A stretch of DNA of 64,000 bases. It comes from Lachnospiraceae bacterium (lineage in GTDB: Bacteria; Bacillota; Clostridia; Lachnospirales; Lachnospiraceae). Location of the stretch: the NCBI GenBank assembly GCA_022800815.1, contig JAAWRC010000006.1, positions 1-64,000 on the forward strand, written 5' to 3'. Both the position numbers and the translations under genes were made by a program. Under the pieces are notes generated by a model, which worked only from the letters and a program-made list of their open reading frames with translations, did not search any database and was not told the origin of the DNA. Positions within the stretch are counted from its first letter, which is position 1. Each line of letters opens with the position of its first letter. This document shows positions 25,021-33,353 of the stretch, piece by piece.

Positions 25021-26664
25021 ATGAATAAAGAATATTCTTTGTTGATCAAAAACGGGCGGATCATCGACGGGAACGGCACTCCCGCTTTTTCAGGGGACGT
25101 TCTGGTGAAGGGCGACCGAATTGCAAAGGTCGGCGGGCCCTTTTTGGAGGAAATTGCGGACGAGGTGATCGATGCCGGGGGAAAGGTAGTGTCTCCAGGC
25201 CTGATCGATTCCCATTCCCATGCGGACTTGGACCTGTTAAAGAATCCCGGACAGGAGTTCGACCTCTGCCAGGGGGTGACGACAGAGATTGTGGGGTTAT
25301 GCGGGCTGGGCTTCGTCCCTCTTGGAAAGAAGCATCTGGAGGAAAACATGAAATACAGTGCCGGTCTCTTTGGCTACGACCCCGCCCTGCTGGATCATGA
25401 GTTCTCCTCTTTTGAGGGATATATGAAGGAGGCGGCCGGGGCGGGGATCAACGTGGCGGTGGCGGCGACCCACAATGCGGCCAGGATTGCGGCTTCCGGC
25501 TTTTACAACCGGGCCGAGGACCGGGAGCGCCGTCTTCGGGTCATGGGAGAGATCGTGGACGAGGCCATGGCGGCCGGCTGCATCGGGATGTCCACGGGGC
25601 TTTCCTACTATCCCTGTACCTATGCGGATTTTGATGAGCTGGTCTTTCTGGCAAAGCGGCTTAGGGCGCATGACGGCACCTTCCTGACCCACATCCGTTA
25701 CCCGAGGCAGGGAGAGCCGGACAGTGCCATCGACGAGATCATCCGGGTGGGGCAGGAGAGCCGGGCAAGAATCCATATCCTGCATTACAGAACCAAGTAT
25801 CCCCATGACCACGGACATCCGGAGCGGCTTCTGGAAAAGATTGCCGAGGCCAACGAGGGCGGCTGCGATTTTACCTTAGAGACGCTTCCCTACCTGTCCG
25901 GAAGCACGTTCATCCACACGATCCTTCCCGGCTGGGTCGTGGAGGGAGGATTCGAGAGGACGCTGGAAAACCTGAGAAATCCGGCGCTCAGGCCCCGCAT
26001 CAGGGAGGAGATGCAGTATCTTCTCGGGATCACGGCCATGGGCAACGGGAAGCCGCCCCGTTTTGGCCATGTGGGAGGGCACCCGGAGTATGGCGGAAGG
26101 CTGATCCGGGACGTGCAGGCGGAGCGGGGGCAGGAGCTCGACGAGATGCTCCTGGACCTTCTGGTGGAATCTAAGCTGGACATCAATTACGTGGGCAACG
26201 AGACGGAGGAGGATCCGGAGATTTTCCGCATCCTGATGCGGGATACCATGACTTTGCTCAGGTCCCCGCTGTATCTCTGCGGCGGAGACGCCATGCCTTA
26301 CGGAGAATATCCCCATCCCCGCACCTACGGCTGCTATGCGAAGATGCTTCGCCTTTCCAGAGAGATGGAGATTCCCCTGGAGTCCGTGGTTGCAAAGCTC
26401 ACTTCCTGTGTGGCGGACCGTTTCCGGCTGGATGATATCGGACGGCTGGAACCCGGAAAGCGTGCGGACATCATCATTTTCGACCCGGACACGGTCACGG
26501 ACCGGGCGACCTTCGAGGAACCTACCGCCACGGCAACGGGAATACGTTTTGTGATCGTGGGAGGGAAGACCGCTCTGAAAGACGATAAGCCCACCGGGGT
26601 GCGAAATGGGAGCGTGGTCCGGAAAACGGGACCCTCTCAAAAAGGAGTTGACAAAGTCCGATAA
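25021..26664 (+). CDS. N-acyl-D-amino-acid deacylase-type amidohydrolase
   Basis: The 547 residues (start ATG 25021 after GGAAAGG) belong to the D-aminoacylase branch of the amidohydrolase superfamily. Landmarks: LLIKNGRIIDGNGTPAFSGDV, the metal site SPGLIDSHSHADLDLL near 60-70, the zinc ligand Cys in VGLCGLGF near 96, FLTHIRYPRQGEP and HILHYRTK (His ligands), the catalytic Asp in YLCGGDAMPYGEYPHPR, and the C-terminal GRLEPGKRADIIIFDPDTV. It should free amino acids, probably D-amino acids, from N-acyl forms. Close relatives include dihydroorotase-like and N-acyl-D-glutamate deacylases, so acyl chain and side chain are open. It stands alone between two terminators. Confidence 0.87.
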   Translation: MNKEYSLLIKNGRIIDGNGTPAFSGDVLVKGDRIAKVGGPFLEEIADEVIDAGGKVVSPGLIDSHSHADLDLLKNPGQEFDLCQGVTTEIVGLCGLGFVPLGKKHLEENMKYSAGLFGYDPALLDHEFSSFEGYMKEAAGAGINVAVAATHNAARIAASGFYNRAEDRERRLRVMGEIVDEAMAAGCIGMSTGLSYYPCTYADFDELVFLAKRLRAHDGTFLTHIRYPRQGEPDSAIDEIIRVGQESRARIHILHYRTKYPHDHGHPERLLEKIAEANEGGCDFTLETLPYLSGSTFIHTILPGWVVEGGFERTLENLRNPALRPRIREEMQYLLGITAMGNGKPPRFGHVGGHPEYGGRLIRDVQAERGQELDEMLLDLLVESKLDINYVGNETEEDPEIFRILMRDTMTLLRSPLYLCGGDAMPYGEYPHPRTYGCYAKMLRLSREMEIPLESVVAKLTSCVADRFRLDDIGRLEPGKRADIIIFDPDTVTDRATFEEPTATATGIRFVIVGGKTALKDDKPTGVRNGSVVRKTGPSQKGVDKVR

Positions 26665-26694
26665 AAGGATTATTATAAATAACGGTTTGGCAAA

Positions 26695-26728
26695 GGCGCT
26701 GTTTTCATAGGAAAATAGCGTCTTTTTG
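26695..26728 (+). terminator. Terminator after the deacylase gene
   Basis: GGCGCTGTTTTC, loop ATAG, GAAAATAGCGTC, then TTTTT: a classical intrinsic terminator. Confidence 0.8.
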
Positions 26729-26777
26729 TCATGTCGGCGAGGGCAAATACAGGATTTGGCAAAACTGCATAAATTTA

Positions 26778-26807
26778 TTGACAAATCGGAGGACAGTATG
26801 GTAGGAT
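26778..26807 (+). promoter_or_regulatory. livG: Promoter of the liv-type transporter operon
   Basis: A perfect TTGACA, an 18-nt spacer and TAGGAT preceded by TGG (extended -10). The predicted start near 26814 lies just before the operator below. Confidence 0.55.
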
Positions 26808-26827
26808 TATATATAACAGGCGGATAA

Positions 26828-26850
26828 ATTGTATACAATCTACAATCAAC
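26828..26850. promoter_or_regulatory. Operator ATTGTATACAAT with adjacent half sites
   Basis: A perfect 12-bp palindrome of the FadR/GntR type lies just downstream of the predicted transcription start. It is followed by CTACAATCAAC, so the stretch 26833-26850 reads ATACAATCTACAATCAAC. That 18-mer matches 16 of 18 bases at 33286-33303. The position fits a roadblock-type repressor site. Confidence 0.6.
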
Positions 26851-26880
26851 AAGATTATTCGGAGACAGGGAGGTATCAGG

Positions 26881-27642
26881 ATGTTATCTGTGAATCAAGT
26901 ATCCATGCACTTCGGCGGTCTGGTGGCTCTGGACGGAGTCAATATGACGGTGAAGGACGGGGAGATCAGGGGCCTGATCGGGCCGAACGGTTCAGGCAAG
27001 ACGACGCTCATCAACGTGATCACCGGATTTTACGCTCCGACCAAGGGGACCGTGGAGATGGACGGCCAGGTGATCTCCGGCCGGACGCCCAATGCGGTAG
27101 CAAAGGCCGGGCTGTGCCGGACTTTCCAGAACATCAATCTGTTTTCCGAGATGAGCGCGCTGGAAAACGTGGTGACTGCGGCCTGTACCCATCAGACGGT
27201 GAATTTGGGCTCCGCCATTTTTCAGACGAAGGCTCTGAAGGCCCAGGAAAAGGAGTGCCATGACAAGGCGAGGGAGCTTCTCTCCTTCGTGGGGCTGGGC
27301 GGAAAAGAGGACGTCAAGGCGACGAACCTTCCCTATGGGCAGCAGAGGCTCCTGGAGATCGCCAGGGCACTGGCCACGGAGCCGAAGCTCCTCCTCCTGG
27401 ACGAGCCGGTGGCGGGCATGAACGAGCAGGAGAGCGACGAGGCGGCAAAGCTGGTACATAAGCTCAGGGAGAGCGGGAAGACCATCCTCTTAATCGAGCA
27501 CCACATGAAATTCGTGATGTCTCTCTGTGACAGCCTGACCGTGCTCAACTACGGAAAAGTCATTGCGGAGGGGATTCCTTCGGAAATCCAGAACAACGAG
27601 GACGTTATCAGTATTTATCTTGGCAAGAAAAGGGGGAAATAA
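26881..27642 (+). CDS. livG: Branched-chain amino-acid-type ABC transporter ATPase LivG
   Basis: The 253 residues contain Walker A GPNGSGKT near 35, Q-loop FQNINLF, signature LPYGQQ, Walker B LLLLDEP and the switch His in LLIEHHMKFV. The C-terminal MSLCDSLTVLNYGKVIAEG is typical of LivG. It powers import together with LivF. First gene of the six-gene transporter unit, which starts after the operator. Substrates of this family extend beyond Leu/Ile/Val to other amino acids, amides and urea. Confidence 0.93.
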   Translation: MLSVNQVSMHFGGLVALDGVNMTVKDGEIRGLIGPNGSGKTTLINVITGFYAPTKGTVEMDGQVISGRTPNAVAKAGLCRTFQNINLFSEMSALENVVTAACTHQTVNLGSAIFQTKALKAQEKECHDKARELLSFVGLGGKEDVKATNLPYGQQRLLEIARALATEPKLLLLDEPVAGMNEQESDEAAKLVHKLRESGKTILLIEHHMKFVMSLCDSLTVLNYGKVIAEGIPSEIQNNEDVISIYLGKKRGK

Positions 27643-27645
27643 GAC

Positions 27646-28353
27646 ATGTTGCGTATTGAGAACCTCAGCTGCCATTACGGTGTGATCCAGGCCCTCCATG
27701 AAGTCAGTATCCACATTGAGAAAAAGGGGATCTATGCGATCATCGGCGCCAACGGCGCAGGAAAGTCTTCCCTGATCAACGTGCTTTCCGGCCTGGTCCC
27801 CGCTTCGTCTGGGAGGGTGATGTTCGACGGGGTGGAGATCACGGACCTGCAACCCCACGAGATCATCAAGACGGGGATTTCCGTGTGCCCGGAGGGCAGG
27901 AAGATCTTTAAAAGCGTTTCCGTCTATGAGAACCTCCTGGCGGGGGCCTACATCATGAAGGACAAGGCCGAGATCCAGAAAAACGTGGAGATGGTCTATG
28001 AATTTTTCCCCAGGCTTTCCGAGCGGAGGAAGCAGCTTGCGGGAACCCTCTCCGGAGGGGAACAGCAGATGCTGGCCATCGGGAGGGCGCTCATGTCCAA
28101 CCCGAAGCTCCTTCTCCTGGACGAGCCCTCCATGGGGCTGGCTCCCAACCTGATCGACTTCGTGTTTGAGACGGTGGTGAAGATTTACGAGGAGAAGAAC
28201 CTTCCCTCCATCATCGTGGAGCAGAATTCGGAGATGGCCCTTGGCATCGCCGATTACGCCTACGTCCTCGAGGTGGGGCACCTGACCATGGAGGGGACGG
28301 GGAAAGAGCTTCTGGCCAGCGACGAAGTACAGAAAAAGTATCTGGGCGCATAA
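27646..28353 (+). CDS. livF: Branched-chain amino-acid-type ABC transporter ATPase LivF
   Basis: The 235 residues show Walker A GANGAGKSS, the LivF-type ISVCPEGRKIFKSVSVYENL, signature LSGGEQQM, Walker B LLLLDEPSMGLAPNL and IVEQNSEMAL. It begins three bases after the livG stop and forms the second nucleotide-binding half of the importer. Length and motifs are normal. Confidence 0.94.
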   Translation: MLRIENLSCHYGVIQALHEVSIHIEKKGIYAIIGANGAGKSSLINVLSGLVPASSGRVMFDGVEITDLQPHEIIKTGISVCPEGRKIFKSVSVYENLLAGAYIMKDKAEIQKNVEMVYEFFPRLSERRKQLAGTLSGGEQQMLAIGRALMSNPKLLLLDEPSMGLAPNLIDFVFETVVKIYEEKNLPSIIVEQNSEMALGIADYAYVLEVGHLTMEGTGKELLASDEVQKKYLGA

Positions 28354-28429
28354 AGTTTGGCTGTCAGCTTCCCGGGGACTGGAGGCTTTCGGTATAGAAA
28401 AAATAAAACAAAGAACAGGAGGAACAGGT

Positions 28430-29578
28430 ATGAAGACGTTGAAAAAAGCAGGATGTCTGGCATTGGCTCTGATGATAGGCTTATCCGTGCTCGGAGGGTG
28501 CGGCTCCAAGAAGGATGACGTGATTCGCATCGGGGCGGTCGGCCCCCTGACCGGGGACAGCTCCAACGGCGGGACGGACGAGCTGGAGGGCAAGCAGCTT
28601 GCCATCGAGGATTTTAACGCGGCAGGCGGCATCGACGGAAAGAAGGTGGAGCTGTATTCGGAGGACGACGCTTCTTCCGCTTCCCAGTCCGCTTCGGCCG
28701 TCACGAAGTTGATCAACCAGGACAAGGTGGTGGCGATCGTCGGCGCCCACAACAGCGCCTGTACACTGGCCGACCTGGAAGTGATCAACAAGTACAAGAT
28801 CCCCATGATCACGCCCGGCTCTTCTGCGGAGACGGTGCTGACCTCCGGGTGTGAATGGATTTCCCGTTCCTTCCCCGGCGACGGCTTACAGTGCTCTGCG
28901 CTGATCAACTACATCACCACCACGGGGAGCCCGAAAAAGATCGGTGTCATTTACTGCAACGACGACTTCGGCCAGGGCGGTTTTAACGCAATTTCCGCGG
29001 CGGCCGAGGCGAAGGGGCTCGAGGTGGTCTCCGAATCCTTCGCAAACGAGGACAAGGACATGACGACCCAGCTCAGCAAGTTAAAGAGCGAGAACATCGA
29101 CTGCCTGTTCATCTGGTGCCAGTACACGCCCGGCGCCCTGATCATGAAGCAGGCCAGGGGCCTTGGATGGGACATCCAGTTCTACAGCGGCACGGGAACC
29201 ATTCACGGGGACACCTTCTCTTTGTCTGACGGCGCCTATGTGGGCTGCATCAATTCCGTGCCCTTCACTTCGGCCAGCACGGACCCGAAGGTGCAGGATT
29301 TCGTGAAGCGCTATAAGGAGAAATTCGGAGAAGAGCCTTCCCAGAACTCGGCAAGGGCCTACGACGCCATGATGATTCTCCTGAACGCCATCAAGACGGC
29401 TGGTTCCACGGATGCGGACAAGATCCAGGAGGCCATCCGCAACACCAAGGATCATGACGGAATGCAGGGCAACATTTCCATCGACCCGGCCACCGGCGAG
29501 TACATCGGCGACGTGATGATCGTCCAGGCTGCGGAGGGGGATACCTGGACGTACCTGGATTCTGCGTCCACCAACTGA
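28430..29578 (+). CDS. ABC transporter substrate-binding lipoprotein (LivK-like)
   Basis: A lipoprotein signal peptide ends in the lipobox LGGC (Cys near residue 24), so the mature protein is anchored on the outer face of the membrane. Residues 35-370 match the type I periplasmic-binding fold used by Liv systems: IRIGAVGPLTGDSSNGG at the start, IVGAHNSACTLADLEV, and ITPGSSAETVLTSG near 120. It captures the substrate for LivH/LivM. The ligand cannot be read from sequence. Strong ribosome-binding site AGGAGGAAC. Confidence 0.92.
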   Translation: MKTLKKAGCLALALMIGLSVLGGCGSKKDDVIRIGAVGPLTGDSSNGGTDELEGKQLAIEDFNAAGGIDGKKVELYSEDDASSASQSASAVTKLINQDKVVAIVGAHNSACTLADLEVINKYKIPMITPGSSAETVLTSGCEWISRSFPGDGLQCSALINYITTTGSPKKIGVIYCNDDFGQGGFNAISAAAEAKGLEVVSESFANEDKDMTTQLSKLKSENIDCLFIWCQYTPGALIMKQARGLGWDIQFYSGTGTIHGDTFSLSDGAYVGCINSVPFTSASTDPKVQDFVKRYKEKFGEEPSQNSARAYDAMMILLNAIKTAGSTDADKIQEAIRNTKDHDGMQGNISIDPATGEYIGDVMIVQAAEGDTWTYLDSASTN

Positions 29579-29603
29579 TCCGGATATGAAGGGAGAAAAG
29601 CCA

Positions 29604-30443
29604 ATGAAGGAAAAGGTAATGGCGGCGGCCGTGCAGATGGACATTGCGCTCTTTGACGAGGCGGCAAACCTGGCTTATATGGAATCGGCCATAAAAAAGG
29701 CGAAAGAAGAAAAGAACGCCGACCTGGTGGTGTTTCCGGAGCTTTGCAGCATCGGTTACATCCGGGAGCGGAACAAGGAATTCGGCCACAAGTACGTGAT
29801 GGGGGCGGAAAAGGTTCCCGGGGAATTTACGGAAGCCCTCGGCGAGATGGCGAAAAAATACGACGTGTACATTATTTCCGGCATGACGGAGGCCCACCCG
29901 CAGATCCCGGCGACGCTGTACAATTCGGCGGTGCTCGTGGATCCCATGGGCAAGGTGGCGGGCGTGCACAGGAAGGTACATATCCCGGGCTATGAAAAGC
30001 ATTACTTCATCCCGGCAAACACCAATGACGTGTTCCACACGGACATCGGCACCATCGGCGTGGGCATCTGCTACGACAACCAGTTTGCGGAGCTCACCAG
30101 GACCTATGCGCTCAAGGGGGCGGAAATCCTGGTGATGCTCTGGAACATGCCCCGCTTTTCCAACCAGCCGGAAATGCTCCACCGGCTGACCTCGGCCAGA
30201 GCCTTTGAGAACCGGATGTACGCCATTTCCTGTAACCGAATCGGGGAAAACAGCGGAATGGAGTTTTTCGGGCACAGCGCCATCGCAGATCCCCTCGGGG
30301 AACTGGTCGCCACGGCCGGGGAGGAGGAGACGATCCTTTACGGAGAGCTTTCCAGGGCCATGCTCCTCACGGAGCGGGCGCAGATGCCGGTATTCAGAGA
30401 CAGGAGGCCTGATCTGTACGGAGAGCTTACAAAGCCTCTGTAA
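29604..30443 (+). CDS. Carbon-nitrogen hydrolase (nitrilase superfamily)
   Basis: The start at 29604 (MKEKVMAAAVQMDI) follows GGGAGA; 279 residues. The Glu-Lys-Cys triad is present: VVFPELCSIGY, VHRKVHIPGYEKHYF and GIGVGICYDNQFAE. Enzymes of this superfamily split nitriles, amides or N-carbamoyl groups. Its position between the binding protein and the permeases of an amino-acid-type importer suggests it acts on the imported compound, perhaps an amide or carbamoyl amino acid. That is inferred from context only. Normal length, no signal peptide. Confidence 0.88.
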   Translation: MKEKVMAAAVQMDIALFDEAANLAYMESAIKKAKEEKNADLVVFPELCSIGYIRERNKEFGHKYVMGAEKVPGEFTEALGEMAKKYDVYIISGMTEAHPQIPATLYNSAVLVDPMGKVAGVHRKVHIPGYEKHYFIPANTNDVFHTDIGTIGVGICYDNQFAELTRTYALKGAEILVMLWNMPRFSNQPEMLHRLTSARAFENRMYAISCNRIGENSGMEFFGHSAIADPLGELVATAGEEETILYGELSRAMLLTERAQMPVFRDRRPDLYGELTKPL

Positions 30444-30507
30444 AGGCCTGAGCTTATCGTTGCTGCTATCCGCGGCAGGGATTCAAGAACATGGACGAGG
30501 TGAGAAC

Positions 30508-31380
30508 ATGGGACTTTTAGGATTACAGATTGTCAATGGAATTACGATTGGCATGATTTACGGTTTGGCCGCACTGGGTTTTACCATGGTGTTTAAGGCC
30601 TTGGGCTATCTGAATTTTTCACATTCCAATACAATTACCATCGGGGCCTTTGTGATCTATACGGTCGTCATCAGCCTGAACATTCCGTTTCTGGTGGCGA
30701 TGCCGGTCGTGATCCTGTTTATGCTGTTTTATGGCTTTGTACTGGAAAAGGTGCTGTTTAAACGGTTCCGGAACGCGTCGGCGCTTACCTTCATGCTGGT
30801 CTCGATTTCCCTGTCCACGGTGGTAAGCAATGTCTGCCTGTTGGTGTTCGGGCCGCAGCCCAGGGCGTTGACGAACGTATTTCCCTCCACCAGGCTGAAC
30901 CTGGGCGGGGTGTCGGTTCCTTTTAACAATGTATGCATCTTTGTAATTGCCGTAGTGTTTTTAATCGTGCTGCAGTTGTTTTTCTCAAAGACGAAATTCG
31001 GCCTTTCCCTGAGACTGGCTTCGGAGGACCCTTCCACGGCCAGCCTGATGGGGATCAAGGTGTTTAACACCAGGGCTGCGACTTTTGCCATTACGGCGGC
31101 GCTCGGCGGCATTGCCGGAATGCTGGTATCCCCCCTGTATTCCGTCACCATCGAGCTGGGCTCGTCCCTCGCCCTGAAGACTTTCATTTCAGCGGTGGTG
31201 GGCGGTCTCGGGAACTTCGTGGGAGCGGTGGTGGGCGGTATCCTGGTGGGCCTTACGGAGACGCTTGCGGCGACTTACATCGCTTCCGCATATAAGGACA
31301 TGATCGTGTACGTGGCCGGTATCGTGGTTCTGGCGTTCTTCCCCTACGGGATTTTCCGCCGCGTGAAGACCAAGCATTGA
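30508..31380 (+). CDS. livH: ABC transporter permease LivH
   Basis: The track extends far upstream, but the start MGLLGLQIVNGITIG at 30508 with GAGGTGAG before it fits the family (290 residues). About eight membrane helices are visible, with the LivH signatures YGLAALGFTMVFKALGYLNFSH near 18 and SAVVGGLGNFVGAVVGGILVG near 235. It forms the membrane channel with LivM. There are 18 bases between its stop and livM. Confidence 0.92.
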   Translation: MGLLGLQIVNGITIGMIYGLAALGFTMVFKALGYLNFSHSNTITIGAFVIYTVVISLNIPFLVAMPVVILFMLFYGFVLEKVLFKRFRNASALTFMLVSISLSTVVSNVCLLVFGPQPRALTNVFPSTRLNLGGVSVPFNNVCIFVIAVVFLIVLQLFFSKTKFGLSLRLASEDPSTASLMGIKVFNTRAATFAITAALGGIAGMLVSPLYSVTIELGSSLALKTFISAVVGGLGNFVGAVVGGILVGLTETLAATYIASAYKDMIVYVAGIVVLAFFPYGIFRRVKTKH

Positions 31381-31398
31381 GCAGGGAGGAAGGACGAC

Positions 31399-32427
31399 AT
31401 GAGTGTGATCAAAAAATATAGAAAACAGATTGCGATGGTGGTCTTGCTGGCGCTGGTGGCTTATCTTTCATTTAACAGCTATTTTGTGTTCGTCGGCATC
31501 AACGCCCTGATCAATGCCATTGCCGTGATGGGAATCGTGATCATTTCCGGTTATGCCAGGCAGCTCCATCTGGGGCAGTCGGCTTTCCTGGGAATCGGCG
31601 CCTACACCTCGGCCATCCTGATGACCAAGGCGGGTCTCAATTTCTGGCTGACCATTCCGGTGGCCATGGTGATCGCCGGAGTCTTCGGATGGGTGCTTTC
31701 CATCCCGACGCTTAAGTTAAAGGGCGGTTCCTACCTGGCTCTGGTGACACAGACCTTCGGAGAGATCATTTACGTGCTGCTCTTGAACATGGAGTGGCTG
31801 ACCAACGGCCCCTTCGGGATCTCCGGGATCAAGGCGCCTTCGATCGGCCCCCTGGATTTCACGGGGCTCCAGCCGTATTTCTTCCTCTGCCTGGCCATTT
31901 TGGCTCTGGTGTATTTTGCGCTGAGACGGATCGTGAGGGTAAAATTCGGACGGTTTTTCATCTCCATCCGGGAGTCGGAGGAGGCGGCCCAGTCCATCGG
32001 GATCAACACGAGGAAGTATAAAATGGTGGCCTTCGTCATCGCCACTTCGGTCGCGGGGCTGGCCGGGGTCCTCTACGGCCCCTTTATCGGCTACCTGAGC
32101 CCGGAGCAGTTCCGGTGGCAGCCGTCGCTCACCTTGGTGTCCATGGCGATCGTGGGCGGGCTTTCCAGCCTGGAGGGCGGGATCGTCGGCGCGGTGATCT
32201 TGACCTTCCTGCCGGAGCTCCTTCGCTCCACGGACCAGCTCCGCATGATCCTCTACGGAGTGATCGTGATCTTGACGCTGGCGTTTCTGCCGGACGGCAT
32301 CGTGTCCCTTTTCGGGAAGAAGCCCGGGGAGATCAAAAAGATGCTGGCGGCCCAGTGGGACATGCTTTCCGACAAGACACTGAGGAAAAAGAAGAAAAAG
32401 GTGAAGTTAGCCGGAAAGGCGAAATAA
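31399..32427 (+). CDS. livM: ABC transporter permease LivM
   Basis: The 342 residues include about nine membrane helices and the LivM signatures GYARQLHLGQSAFLGIGAYTSA near 50 and AIVGGLSSLEGGIVGAVILTFLPE near 255. A basic tail (LRKKKKKVKLAGKAK) ends the protein. It is the last gene of the importer, about 100 bases before the GntR gene, which has its own promoter. Confidence 0.93.
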   Translation: MSVIKKYRKQIAMVVLLALVAYLSFNSYFVFVGINALINAIAVMGIVIISGYARQLHLGQSAFLGIGAYTSAILMTKAGLNFWLTIPVAMVIAGVFGWVLSIPTLKLKGGSYLALVTQTFGEIIYVLLLNMEWLTNGPFGISGIKAPSIGPLDFTGLQPYFFLCLAILALVYFALRRIVRVKFGRFFISIRESEEAAQSIGINTRKYKMVAFVIATSVAGLAGVLYGPFIGYLSPEQFRWQPSLTLVSMAIVGGLSSLEGGIVGAVILTFLPELLRSTDQLRMILYGVIVILTLAFLPDGIVSLFGKKPGEIKKMLAAQWDMLSDKTLRKKKKKVKLAGKAK

Positions 32428-32461
32428 ATCATGGGACGGTTCCGGTTTTCCCTTCTGCTCT

Positions 32462-32490
32462 TTGACAATTCTGGCAATCCGTGGTAAATA
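32462..32490 (+). promoter_or_regulatory. Candidate promoter of the GntR gene
   Basis: TTGACA, a 17-nt spacer and TAAATA preceded by TGG. No copy of the ATTGTNNACAAT operator is visible here. Confidence 0.5.
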
Positions 32491-32525
32491 TAGTATAGAA
32501 AGTAATTGACAGGAGGAGGAGGGAA

Positions 32526-33206
32526 ATGCCAGGAACAGATTTTAGTTCCATTCCGTCTTTGAAGCAGTTGGCCTATGACAATCTCAAGCAGAGGATCATA
32601 GACGGAGAGTTAAAACCGGGATTCCGGCTGCGGGAGGAAGATTTGTCGGCAGAGATGAACATCAGCCGGGCGCCGATCCGGGAGGCGCTCAACATGCTGG
32701 AGCGGGACGGCTTTACGACGATCGTGCCCAGGAAGGGAGCCCTTGTGGCGGAGGTCGTGAAGGAGGACATTTATTACATATGGGAGATGCGGGCCCTTTT
32801 GGAGCCTTATGCGGCCAGGCTATCCGCGACGTTTGTTCCTTCGGAAAAGATTGCGGAGGTAAAGAAAAAACTTCATATGGTGCTGGAGCATCCGGAGGAT
32901 CTCCTCCAGTACATGGAGTCTGACCTGGAGGTTCATCAGATGCTGGCGGATTATCTGGAAAACCGGTTCTTGAAAAACACGCTGGAAAACATGAAAGCCC
33001 ATTCTCTCAGGATCCGCTGGGCGGCGGAGTACGACAATGCGGACATGCAGGCTTCCATCGTGGAGGTCGCCACCAGGGAGCACATGGACATCGCCTGCGC
33101 CTTGGAGAAGAAGGATCCGGAGCTTGTCTACCAGGTGGTAAAACGGCATGTGGAGAACAGTTCCGAGCGCCTGATGGGGGCGAATTATGCAAATCAGAAA
33201 AAATAA
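32526..33206 (+). CDS. GntR-family regulator with FCD domain
   Basis: The 226 residues have an N-terminal winged helix (LKQLAYDNLKQRIIDGELKPGFRL...SRAPIREALNMLERDGF, about 10-70) and an all-helical FCD ligand domain (about 85-215) containing EMRALLEPYAARLSA and metal-ligand-type His residues in EVHQMLADYLEN, REHMDIACALEKKD and VVKRHVENSSERL. FadR/FCD regulators bind short TnGTnnACnA palindromes and respond to small acids or amino acids. Such sites occur at the kor and liv promoters in this window. Own promoter and terminator. Confidence 0.92.
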   Translation: MPGTDFSSIPSLKQLAYDNLKQRIIDGELKPGFRLREEDLSAEMNISRAPIREALNMLERDGFTTIVPRKGALVAEVVKEDIYYIWEMRALLEPYAARLSATFVPSEKIAEVKKKLHMVLEHPEDLLQYMESDLEVHQMLADYLENRFLKNTLENMKAHSLRIRWAAEYDNADMQASIVEVATREHMDIACALEKKDPELVYQVVKRHVENSSERLMGANYANQKK

Positions 33207-33217
33207 AAGAAACAGGG

Positions 33218-33270
33218 AAGCCATTAGCAGATCTGCCGAGTCCATTTCGCGGTTTACTAATGGTTTTTTA
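33218..33270 (+). terminator. Terminator after the GntR gene
   Basis: AAGCCATTAG (33218-33227) pairs with CTAATGGTTT (33257-33266), including one G-T pair, followed by T's. The loop contains the small palindrome GCAGATCTGC. Confidence 0.65.
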
Positions 33271-33285
33271 TAGGAAGCAGATTCC

Positions 33286-33303
33286 ATACAATCTGCAATC
33301 TAC
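33286..33303 (+). promoter_or_regulatory. Conserved element ATACAATCTGCAATCTAC before the aminopeptidase
   Basis: This 18-mer agrees at 16 of 18 positions with the operator-plus-half-site block at the liv promoter (26833-26850). The palindromic left half is degraded here (ATTCCATACAAT). It is probably a weaker site for the same regulator. Confidence 0.5.
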
Positions 33304-33353
33304 AGACTGTCCGGAGAAGCCGGAACGGAAAAGGAGAAATCGAGGAGGAAATT

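Noticed and set aside
27490-28908. Long minus-strand frame of 472 codons opposite livF and the binding protein gene
   Set aside because: It lies fully antisense to clear genes with family motifs and its product is rich in His, Pro and Arg, the usual shadow of GC-rich coding DNA.
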